From: Dactylosporangium sucinum
Lineage (GTDB): Bacteria; Actinomycetota; Actinomycetes; Mycobacteriales; Micromonosporaceae
Direction of reading: 5' to 3'
Assembly (NCBI RefSeq): GCF_014647515.1
Contig: NZ_BMPI01000060.1
Coordinates: 1-64,000, forward strand
Length of the DNA: 64,000 nt
The position numbers were made by a program, and so were the translations under genes. Shown piece after piece: positions 39,740 through 47,429 of the stretch. Within the stretch, counting starts at the first letter, position 1. Every line of letters starts with the position of its first letter. Below the pieces are notes generated by a model. The model was given only the letters and a program-made list of their open reading frames with translations, made no database searches and was not told where the DNA came from.

Positions 39740-42667
39740 ATGCGCCTTGCCCGAGGCCGGCCCTTCGCTGCCGGCGCGATCGCCGTCGCGGTGGTCGCCA
39801 CCGTCGTGACCTTCCTGACGCTCCCCGACGCCGAGGCCGCCACCCTCGGCTCCGGCAGCTACGCCACCTCCCGGCCGGCCGGCACGTCCGGGCCCACCGG
39901 CTGCGGCAGCGTCGGCACCAACCCGCGGCAGTTCGTCACCGCCAACGCCCCCTCCGGCCCGGTGCCGACCAACGACTGGTGGTCGGCGCTGCTGTTCAAG
40001 CGCACCGAGTGCGCCTACTCGACGCCGCTGCACGCCCACCCGATGTCGTTCCAGCCGAGCGCCGGCGGTCTCGGCGTCGGCTACACCACCGACGCCGCGA
40101 TCTCCGGCACGGCCACCGGCGTGGGGGAGTACCACTACCCGTACGCGACCGAGTTCACCCTCGGCGTCACCGGCCTCAACGCGCCGAACACGCTCGTCGA
40201 CGGCTGGACCGACTGGACGGTCACGCCGTCGTGGTCCGACGGCGCCCGCACCCTGCGCGCCACGATCGGCCACGGCCTGCCGTTCGTCTACGCCCGCACC
40301 ACCGGCGGCAACGCCCAGCTGAGCTTCGGCGGCGCGCCGGCCGTGTGGTCCAACAGCGGCAACCGGATCGGCTTCACCGTCCGCGGCCACGACTACATGG
40401 CGTACGCCCCGACCGGCGCCACCTGGACGGTCAGCGGCACCACGATCACCTCGGCGCTCGCCGGCCGCGACTTCTTCTCGGTCGCGCTGCTGCCCACGAC
40501 GCCGTCGACGCCCGCCGCCGACCGCACGGCCCTGGCGAACACCTACGGGCAGTACGCCCACAACCACGTCACCGGCACCCGCGTCGGCTGGTCGTACAAC
40601 CAGGCCACGAGCACGGTGAACGCGACCTACACGTTCACCACGACGGCCCGCGAGGGCAGCGGCTCGGGCACGGTCGTCGCCCTCTACCCGCACCAGTGGA
40701 AGAACCTCAGCGGCAGCACGCCGATCACGCAGACCTACGTCTCCCCGCGCGGGGCGATGAAGGTCCTGACCGGCGCCGGAGCGTTCACGACGGCCACGAA
40801 GTTCCAGGGTGTACTGCCGGAGATCCCCGCCGTCGCGACGTCCTCGGGCGCCGACCTGACCACCCTCGGCGGCTACCTCGACCAGGTCGCGACCGGCGAC
40901 CCGCTCGCCGGCTTCGGCAACGACACCTACTGGACCGGCAAGGGCCTCGGCCGCGCCGCCCGCGCCGCCGAGATCGCCGACCAGCTCGGCCGCACCGCGC
41001 AGCGCGACAGCCTGCTCAACGCGATCCGCACCCGGCTCACCGACTGGTTCACCGCCGGCTCCGGCGAAACCGGCCGGCTGTTCGCCTACGACGCGGCGTG
41101 GGGCACGCTCATCGGCTACCCGGCGTCGTACGGCTCCGACCAGGAGCTCAACGACCACCACTTCCACTACGGCTACTACATCGCGGCTGCGGCGACGCTC
41201 GCCAAGTTCGACCCGGCCTGGGCCGCCAACGGCGCCTACGGCGGCATGGTGAACCTGCTCATCCGCGACGCCAACAACCCCGACCGCAGCGACACGATGT
41301 TCCCGTTCCTGCGCGACTTCGACATCTACGCCGGGCACGACTGGGCGTCCGGCCACGGCTCCTTCGGCGCCGGCAACAACCAGGAGTCCTCGTCGGAGGG
41401 CATGAACTTCGCCAACGCCCTGATCCAGTGGGGCATCGCGACCGGCAACACCGCCGTGCGCGACGCCGGCCTGTACATCTACACCACCCAGGCGCAGGCG
41501 ATCCAGGAGTACTGGTTCGACTCCCAGAACCAGAACTTCCCGGCCGCCTTCGGGCACAACACCGTCGGCATGGTCTGGGGCGACGGCGGCGCCTACGCCA
41601 CCTGGTTCAGCGCCGAGCCCGAGATGATCCAGGGCATCAACATGCTGCCGGTGACCGGCGGGTCGTTGTACCTGGGGTACCGCCCGTCGTACGTGACCAC
41701 CAACTGGAACGAGCTGGTCACGAACAACGGCGGCCAGCCGACGGTGTGGCAGGACATCCTGTGGTCCTTCCAGGCCCTCGGCAACGGCGACCAGGCCCTG
41801 ACGAACCTGCGCAACAACCCCGGCTACACGCCGGAGGAGGGTGAGAGCCGGGCCCACACGTTCCACTGGATCCGCAACCTCGCGGCCCTGGGCCAGGTCG
41901 ACACCACGATCACCGCCAACACGCCGCTCTACGCGGTGTTCAACAAGAACGGCGCCCGCACGTACGCGGCGACCAACCTGGGCACCGCCCCGATCACCGT
42001 CACCTTCTCCGACGGCCGCACCCTCACCGTGGGCGCCGGCAAGACGGCGACGACCGGCGCGTGGACCTGGAGCGGTGGCAACGGCACCAGCACCCCGCCG
42101 TCGAGCCAGCCGCCGTCGTCGCCGCCCCCGTCGAGCCAGCCCCCGTCCAGCCCGCCGCCGTCGAACCCGCCCGTGGGGTCGAACCTGTTCTACCTGCGCG
42201 GCGGCCCGGCGCTGTCGACCACGGCCGGCACCGCGGCCGGGACGCAGACGATCACCGCCGCCAACGGCAACTGGGACGGCAACCCGCACAACCCGGTCAC
42301 CTACCAGGTCTGCGGGATCACCGGCAGCCTGAACGGCGGGTCGACCGCCTTCACGTTGCACGTCGACGCCGGAACGGCCGTGGCGCAGGGCGTCCAGGCT
42401 CGCGTCTCGTACGACTTCACCGGCGGCGGCACCTACGGCCGGGTCGAGACCTACCGCTACTTCGCCACCGACCCGGTCGTGGGCACGGAGCAGTACACCC
42501 AGGCGGTCGGCCTCGCCTCGTCCAGCGGCACCCTCGCGGCGATGAACCGCGGCTGCGTGCGGCTGGAGCTGTGGAACGCGATCGGCAACGCCAGCACCAC
42601 CGTCCGCATCGACGCCTCGGCCGCCAACGGCCGCCAGTCGACGCTGACGATCCCCTACACCGTCTAG
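39740..42667 (+). CDS. Secreted GH81 endo-beta-1,3-glucanase with C-terminal carbohydrate-binding domain
   Basis: 975 residues from ATG 39740. A signal peptide runs to about residue 34 (LPDAEA). The GH81 domain follows, with PVPTNDWWSALLF at its start and the catalytic region LNDHHFHYGYYIAAAA and NNQESSSEGMNFANALIQWG. A Pro/Ser linker (SSQPPSSPPP repeats) joins a C-terminal beta domain (FYLRGGPALSTTAGT to STLTIPYTV) that looks like a beta-1,3-glucan-binding module, possibly CBM56. It cuts beta-1,3-glucans such as fungal wall glucan or callose outside the cell. Likely repressed through the twin palindromes upstream. Confidence 0.94.
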   Translation: MRLARGRPFAAGAIAVAVVATVVTFLTLPDAEAATLGSGSYATSRPAGTSGPTGCGSVGTNPRQFVTANAPSGPVPTNDWWSALLFKRTECAYSTPLHAHPMSFQPSAGGLGVGYTTDAAISGTATGVGEYHYPYATEFTLGVTGLNAPNTLVDGWTDWTVTPSWSDGARTLRATIGHGLPFVYARTTGGNAQLSFGGAPAVWSNSGNRIGFTVRGHDYMAYAPTGATWTVSGTTITSALAGRDFFSVALLPTTPSTPAADRTALANTYGQYAHNHVTGTRVGWSYNQATSTVNATYTFTTTAREGSGSGTVVALYPHQWKNLSGSTPITQTYVSPRGAMKVLTGAGAFTTATKFQGVLPEIPAVATSSGADLTTLGGYLDQVATGDPLAGFGNDTYWTGKGLGRAARAAEIADQLGRTAQRDSLLNAIRTRLTDWFTAGSGETGRLFAYDAAWGTLIGYPASYGSDQELNDHHFHYGYYIAAAATLAKFDPAWAANGAYGGMVNLLIRDANNPDRSDTMFPFLRDFDIYAGHDWASGHGSFGAGNNQESSSEGMNFANALIQWGIATGNTAVRDAGLYIYTTQAQAIQEYWFDSQNQNFPAAFGHNTVGMVWGDGGAYATWFSAEPEMIQGINMLPVTGGSLYLGYRPSYVTTNWNELVTNNGGQPTVWQDILWSFQALGNGDQALTNLRNNPGYTPEEGESRAHTFHWIRNLAALGQVDTTITANTPLYAVFNKNGARTYAATNLGTAPITVTFSDGRTLTVGAGKTATTGAWTWSGGNGTSTPPSSQPPSSPPPSSQPPSSPPPSNPPVGSNLFYLRGGPALSTTAGTAAGTQTITAANGNWDGNPHNPVTYQVCGITGSLNGGSTAFTLHVDAGTAVAQGVQARVSYDFTGGGTYGRVETYRYFATDPVVGTEQYTQAVGLASSSGTLAAMNRGCVRLELWNAIGNASTTVRIDASAANGRQSTLTIPYTV

Positions 42668-43419
42668 GTGTCCGCCGGGGCGGGGCCGTCAGCCGGCGGC
42701 CCCGCCAGGTGGGTCTTGAAGAACGCGACGATCCGCGCCCGGGCGTCGGCCGCCGACGGCTCGTGCGGCCCGTACCGCAGGACCGGCTTCGACAGCCGCA
42801 CCAGCAGCGGCGTCGGGTCGCCGGCGCCCCTGTGGTCGTTGAGGAACCCGTGCCCCGCGGCCGCGTACTCGCGCACGTCGCGGGGCACGTCGTTGGCCTC
42901 CAGCGCGCGCTCCAGACGGTCCGCGGCGCCGCGCAGCGTGAGGTCGCGGGCGCCGAAGCTGGCCACCACCGGGCAGGCGCCGGCCAGCGCCGCCGCCGGG
43001 TCCTTCGGCAGCATGCCGTAGTTGGCGCTCACCGCGCCGAAGCCGTGGCCGGGCGCGAGCAGCAGCGCGAACCCGCCGCCCAGGCAGAACCCGACCACCC
43101 CGATCCGGCCGGTGCAGCACGGCCGCTCGGCGAGCCAGCGGCGGACCGCCTCCACGTCGTCGAACGTGCGGCCCGAGCGGCGGCGCAGGTCGCCGACCGC
43201 GGTGCCCAGGCACCGGAGTCGCCGGCCGTCGAAGAACAGGTCCGGCGCGATCGCCAGGAACCCCTCCCGGGCCAGCCAGTCGGCCTGGTTGCGCACGTCC
43301 TGCCCCATGCCCATGGCGTCGTGGATGACGACGACCCCGGGGTGCGGGCCGGGCCCGCGCGGCGTGGCGATGTAGACCGGCATGGTGCCGTGGCCCGTCT
43401 CGATCGCGGCGGCCGTCAT
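42664..43419 (-). CDS. Dienelactone-hydrolase-family alpha/beta hydrolase
   Basis: 251 residues. The DLH fold has the nucleophile motif GVVGFCLGGGFAL with Cys as the nucleophile (G-x-C-x-G), and the His in AAGHGFLND. HDAMGMGQDVRNQADWLAREGFLAIAPDLFF is the usual N-terminal part. Hydrolyses lactone or ester bonds; cytoplasmic. It shares a CTAG stop overlap with the convergent GH81 gene. Confidence 0.92.
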   Translation of the reverse strand: MTAAAIETGHGTMPVYIATPRGPGPHPGVVVIHDAMGMGQDVRNQADWLAREGFLAIAPDLFFDGRRLRCLGTAVGDLRRRSGRTFDDVEAVRRWLAERPCCTGRIGVVGFCLGGGFALLLAPGHGFGAVSANYGMLPKDPAAALAGACPVVASFGARDLTLRGAADRLERALEANDVPRDVREYAAAGHGFLNDHRGAGDPTPLLVRLSKPVLRYGPHEPSAADARARIVAFFKTHLAGPPADGPAPADT

Positions 43420-43516
43420 CGCCGTCAGCCCTCGAGCCCCGGCAGATGCATACGGGAGATGGTGGCCCGTCCGTGACCGCGCTGCAAGCCCTTGCGCGGC
43501 CGTTGAGACTGGAGGT

Positions 43517-44228
43517 GTGACAGCTGACGATCGGCCGCTGCGGCTGCGCCCGGCGGTGCCCGGCGGCGACGGGGAGCCCGACCTCCCCGAACCGCCGCCG
43601 GTGGATCCGGTGCGGGTGCGGGCCCTGGCCGCCGGGATCGGCCGGCCCGGCGTGCCGGTGAGCCTGCGCGAGGCCCGCGACCAGCCGAACGGCGGCGCCG
43701 GCACCGGGCACTGGCAGCGCCACGCCGGCCGGCTCGGCGCGGCCGTCGAGCGGTGCCGGGCCGCCGTCGACGGGGTGCCGCCGGGCGCCGTCCACGACGA
43801 GCTGACGCGGCTGCTGCACGTCGTGGAGCTGCGCGCGGGGCGGTACATCCGGATCGCCGCGGTCGGGCAGGCGGTCGCCCCCGACGACGACACGACCCTC
43901 GCCGACGGCACCCGCCCGGGCGAGCGGCCCGAGCTGGCCGGCCCTGGTCGCCGCGCTCGCCGCCGACCCGATGGGCGACCTCACCGGCCGCCTCGGCCCG
44001 TCGCCGACCCTGCCGCTGCGCGACCGGGTCCTGCTCGTGCGGGCCGAGCTGGCCGGCATCGCCGCCGAGGCCGCCCGCATCGGCCTGCGCCTGCACGGGC
44101 ACCCGCACGCCACCGACGTCGGCACCTGGCTGTCCGGCCTCGGCGCCGGCGTCGACCAGGCCAGCCGGTCGGCCTGGCTCCCGGTCGCCTACCGCACCGG
44201 TCCGGCGGCCGATGGGGAGGACGCGTGA
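43517..44228 (+). pseudogene. Hypothetical gene with a one-base frameshift
   Basis: GTG 43517 (GGAGG upstream) opens a frame read as VDPVRVRALAAGIGRPGV...ELTRLLHVVELRAGRYIRI up to ERPELA near 43939. From there the sense sequence continues in the next frame (LVAALAADPMGDLTGRLG, then PLRDRVLLVRAELAGIAAEAAR) to the stop at 44226-44228. Removing one G in the run near 43940 would join the two into about 236 residues. Either a sequencing slip or a recent mutation explains it. The joined protein would be helical and is not recognised. Confidence 0.65.
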
Positions 44229-44317
44229 TCTCGCGGCAGCTGCTGGAGGCGGCGGTGGAGGCGGAGGCCCGGTACCGCCGGGCGCTGCACACCCTCGATG
44301 CGGGCACTGGCTCATGA
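44225..44317 (+). CDS. Thirty-residue small ORF running into a palindrome
   Basis: The GTG overlaps the stop of the frameshifted gene (GTGA). It encodes ISRQLLEAAVEAEARYRRAL and ends DAGTGS, with the TGA inside the CATGATC end of the palindrome at 44313. It may be a gene cut short by the arrival of the element, or a real small helical protein. Confidence 0.4.
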   Translation: MISRQLLEAAVEAEARYRRALHTLDAGTGS

Positions 44318-44368
44318 TCGATGGAGCGTTCCGGCTGTGATGGCAACCGGAATGCTCCATCGATCATG
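44313..44368. repeat. Intergenic palindrome, family B copy 2
   Basis: Arms 44313-44334 and 44347-44368 (22 bp, one G-T pair) with outer CATGATC / GATCATG and a 12-base loop. It lies between two convergent transcription units and may terminate both. It shares its ends with the elements at 28479 and 58721. Confidence 0.8.
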
Positions 44369-44397
44369 GAACTGGAACGCCGCCCCGAGGCGCGCGG

Positions 44398-45432
44398 TCA
44401 GCGGGGGGCCGGGGCGACGCCGGTGGACTCGCGGACGACCAGGCGGCCCGGCTGGCGGATCACGCCGCCGTGGCGGTCGCCGTCCAGGGCCGCGAACAGG
44501 TGCTGGACCGCCGTGGCGCCGAGCTGCTCCAGGTTGAGGTCCACCGTCGTCAGCGGCGGGCGGCACTCGGCCGCGAAGACCTCCCAGTTGTCGTAGCCGA
44601 CCACCGCGACGTCGTCGGGCACGGTGCGGCCGAGTTCGCGCAGGGACTCGGTCACGCCCGCGGCGATCTGGTCGCTGCCGCAGAAGATGGCGTCGACGTC
44701 CGGGTGGGAGGCCATCAGGCGGGCCGTGGCGTGCCGGCCCCAGCGCTGCGACCACTGGCCGAAGAGCGGCTCGCCGACCAGCGGCAGCCCGACGTCGGAC
44801 AGCACCGCGGTCAGGGCGGCGGCGCGGTCGCGGGCCGCGCGGTACGAGTGGTCGCCGGTGATGTGGGCGATCCGCCGGCGGCCCAGCGAGACCAGGTGCT
44901 CGGCGGCCAGCCGGGCGCCGCCCGCGTCGTCGGCCACCACCGAGAGGTCGGCCGGGTCGTCGGACTCGCAGTACGCGTAGACGACCGGGACGGGGATGTC
45001 GCGGGTCAGCGACGGCCGCAGGTCGTTGGCGTCGCCCAGGATGATGAAGCCGTCGACCTGCCGGGCCAGCAGCGTGCGGATGTAGTGCTGGCGGCGGATC
45101 GAGTCGCCGCGGGCGTCGCACAGCAGCACGCTCATCTGCTCGTTGCCCAGCGCGTTCTCGGCGCCGAGCAGGACCGGGATCGCGAACCGGGCGGCCGACA
45201 GCTCGTCGGTCAGCAGCCCGATCGTGCGGGTGTTGCCCGAGATCAGGCCGCGGGCCAGCACATTCGGCTGGAACGACAGCTCCTCGGCCGCCTGCTGCAC
45301 CCGGCGGCGGGTCGCCGGGGCGACCTCGTCGCGGGCGTTGAGTGCCTTCGACGCCGTCGCCACCGACACGCCCGCCCGCTTGGCGACGTCGGTCAGCGTG
45401 ACCTGCGCCCGTTTCCTGCCCACCGAAGCCAC
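44398..45432 (-). CDS. LacI-family regulator, divergent from the GH127 operon
   Basis: 344 residues. The helix-turn-helix is VTLTDVAKRAGVSVATASKALN (about 11-32), followed by the hinge and a sugar-binding effector domain (IGLLTDELSAARFAIPVLLG; VAVVGYDNWEVFAAECRPPLTTV). The 160-base gap to the GH127 gene carries three dyads and a -35/-10 pair, so this protein very likely represses the GH127 transcript until a sugar product binds. Confidence 0.93.
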   Translation of the reverse strand: MASVGRKRAQVTLTDVAKRAGVSVATASKALNARDEVAPATRRRVQQAAEELSFQPNVLARGLISGNTRTIGLLTDELSAARFAIPVLLGAENALGNEQMSVLLCDARGDSIRRQHYIRTLLARQVDGFIILGDANDLRPSLTRDIPVPVVYAYCESDDPADLSVVADDAGGARLAAEHLVSLGRRRIAHITGDHSYRAARDRAAALTAVLSDVGLPLVGEPLFGQWSQRWGRHATARLMASHPDVDAIFCGSDQIAAGVTESLRELGRTVPDDVAVVGYDNWEVFAAECRPPLTTVDLNLEQLGATAVQHLFAALDGDRHGGVIRQPGRLVVRESTGVAPAPR

Positions 45433-45457
45433 ACTGCCCCCCGAGAGCTGCTGCCCT

Positions 45458-45472
45458 CCGAAAATATTTCGG
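45458..45472. promoter_or_regulatory. LacI-type operator near the regulator start
   Basis: CCGAAA-ATA-TTTCGG, an inverted repeat 26 bases upstream of the LacI start. It probably gives autoregulation and partners the site at 45559-45589. Confidence 0.6.
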
Positions 45473-45530
45473 CGAGCATAGCCGGCCAGGCGCCACTGTC
45501 ACAACGTGGACTCTCCAAGGGAAGAGACCG

Positions 45531-45589
45531 TTGACACACCGGTAACGGACGGCCAGAATCTCCGAAAAGGTTTTCGAGTTTTTCGGAGA
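45531..45589 (+). promoter_or_regulatory. GH127 promoter with overlapping operator
   Basis: TTGACA (45531-45536), a 17-base spacer and CAGAAT (45554-45559) make a good vegetative promoter. Immediately downstream, TCTCCGAAAA (45559-45568) and TTTTCGGAGA (45580-45589) are a perfect 10-bp inverted repeat, with a nested CGAAAAGGTTTTCG dyad (45563-45576). A repressor here would block initiation. A GGAGAGG ribosome site within the right arm region fits the GTG at 45600. Confidence 0.7.
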
Positions 45590-45599
45590 GGCGGTGGCG

Positions 45600-47408
45600 G
45601 TGACAGCCATCCGGGGACCGGTCGTGCCCTCACGCGGCGCGCTGCGGCCCGTCGGCCTGCACCAGGTGCGGATCACCGGCGGGTTCTGGGGGCAGCGCCA
45701 GGCGGTCAACGGCACCGCCACGGTGGAGCACTCCCGCACGTGGCTGGACCGGCTGGGCTGGACGGGGAACTTCGTCGAGCCGATCAGCCCGGTGCGGCGC
45801 GGCCGGGAGTTCTCCGACTCCGAGGTGTACAAGCTGATGGAGGCGCTGTCCTGGGAGACCGGCCGGCCCGGCGGCACCTCGCACGCCGCGCAGCTCGCCG
45901 AGCTCACGGCGCTCGTCGCGGGCGCCCAGGCCGGGGACGGCTACCTGCACACGGCGTACGGGCGGCCCGGCCAGCCGCCGCGGTACGCGGACTTCAACTT
46001 CGGCCACGACCTGTACTGCGCGGGCCACTTCCTGCAGGCGGCCGTCGCCGGCGCCCGGACCGGCGCCGCGCCGGAGCAGCTGCTCGACATCGCCCGCCGG
46101 GTCGCCGACCACGTCTGCGTGCGCTTCGCCGACGAGGGCTTCTGCGGCCACCCGGAGGTCGAGACCGGCCTCGTGGAGCTGTTCCGCGTGACCGGCGACG
46201 AGCGCTACCTCGACCAGGCCCGCAAGTTCGTCGAGCGCCGCGGCCACCGCAGCCTTCCCGAGCACGAGTTCGGGTGGCGGTACTTCCAGGACGCGATCCC
46301 GGTCCGCGACGGCGAGGTGTTCCAGGGCCACGCCGTGCGCGCCCTCTACCTGGCCGCCGGCGCGGTCGACGTGGCCGTGGAGACCGGCGACGACGACCTG
46401 CTGGCCGCGGTGGCCCGGCAGTTCGACCGCACCCTGGAGCGGCGCACCCACATCAGCGGCGGCATGGGCTCGCGGCACCTCGACGAGAGCTTCGGCGACG
46501 ACTGGGCCCTGCCGCCCGACCGCGCCTACTCCGAGACCTGCGCCGGGGTCGCCACGATCATGCTGGCCCACCGGCTGCTGCTGGCCACCGGCGAGCTGCG
46601 CTACGGCGACATCGTCGACCGGGTGCTGCACAACGTGGTCGCGACCGCGGTCGCCGACGACGGCCGGTCGTTCTTCTACGCCAACACCCTCCACCAGCGG
46701 ACCCAGACCGAGGTGCTGCCGCTCGACCGCGAGCAGCTGCGCTTCGGCGGCGGCCCGCGGGCGCCGTGGTTCGAGGTGTCCTGCTGCCTCAACAACGTCG
46801 GCCGCTTGGTCGCGTCGCTCGGCACCTACCTGGTCACCGAGGACGACGGCGGGGTGCAGCTGCACCAGTACGCGCCGATGCGGGTCGAGGCCGGCGGCAT
46901 GGTGCTCGACGTCGACACCGCCTACCCGGACCAGGGCGCCGTCACGATCACCGTCGTCGAGGCGCCCGAGACGCCGCGCACGCTGACGCTGCGGGTGCCG
47001 CAGTGGGCCGGCGGCGGAACCCGGCAGCACCGGGTGAGCGAACCGAACCAGCAGATCCGCGTGGAGCTGAACATGCGTCCGCGCTGGACGTTCCCCGACC
47101 CGCGCGCGGACGCGCTGCGCGGGTGTGCCGCCGTCGAGGTCGGGCCGGTCGTCATGTGCGCCGAGTCCGTCGACCAGGAGGACGGCGTCTCGCTCGACGA
47201 GCTACGGGTCGACACGTCGGTCGCACCCGAGGCCACGGCGGTGAAAGGCCGCCGGATCCTGCCCGTCGCCGGCGGCTGGCCGTACCGTGGCGAACCCCAG
47301 ACCGCCGAACAGCCCGATCCCGTCGTGATCCCTCTCGTCCCCTACCACCGCTGGGCCCGCCGGGGCCCGTCGACGATGCGGATCTGGCTGCCCACCACTC
47401 CGTCCTGA
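45600..47408 (+). CDS. Cytoplasmic GH127 beta-L-arabinofuranosidase
   Basis: 602 residues, no signal peptide. GTG 45600 is preferred over GTG 45594 because GGAGAGG is 8 bases away. The (alpha/alpha)6 barrel carries the GH127 zinc site: Glu312 and Cys314 in YSETCAG and Cys395-Cys396 in EVSCCLNN, matching HypBA1 (Glu338, Cys340, Cys417, Cys418), where one Cys is the nucleophile. It removes beta-L-arabinofuranose from short oligosaccharides such as those of hydroxyproline-rich plant glycoproteins. As a cytoplasmic enzyme it should act after import by the ABC transporter encoded at 51796. Confidence 0.93.
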   Translation: MTAIRGPVVPSRGALRPVGLHQVRITGGFWGQRQAVNGTATVEHSRTWLDRLGWTGNFVEPISPVRRGREFSDSEVYKLMEALSWETGRPGGTSHAAQLAELTALVAGAQAGDGYLHTAYGRPGQPPRYADFNFGHDLYCAGHFLQAAVAGARTGAAPEQLLDIARRVADHVCVRFADEGFCGHPEVETGLVELFRVTGDERYLDQARKFVERRGHRSLPEHEFGWRYFQDAIPVRDGEVFQGHAVRALYLAAGAVDVAVETGDDDLLAAVARQFDRTLERRTHISGGMGSRHLDESFGDDWALPPDRAYSETCAGVATIMLAHRLLLATGELRYGDIVDRVLHNVVATAVADDGRSFFYANTLHQRTQTEVLPLDREQLRFGGGPRAPWFEVSCCLNNVGRLVASLGTYLVTEDDGGVQLHQYAPMRVEAGGMVLDVDTAYPDQGAVTITVVEAPETPRTLTLRVPQWAGGGTRQHRVSEPNQQIRVELNMRPRWTFPDPRADALRGCAAVEVGPVVMCAESVDQEDGVSLDELRVDTSVAPEATAVKGRRILPVAGGWPYRGEPQTAEQPDPVVIPLVPYHRWARRGPSTMRIWLPTTPS

Positions 47409-47429
47409 CCCGAACTAGGAGGTGACGCG

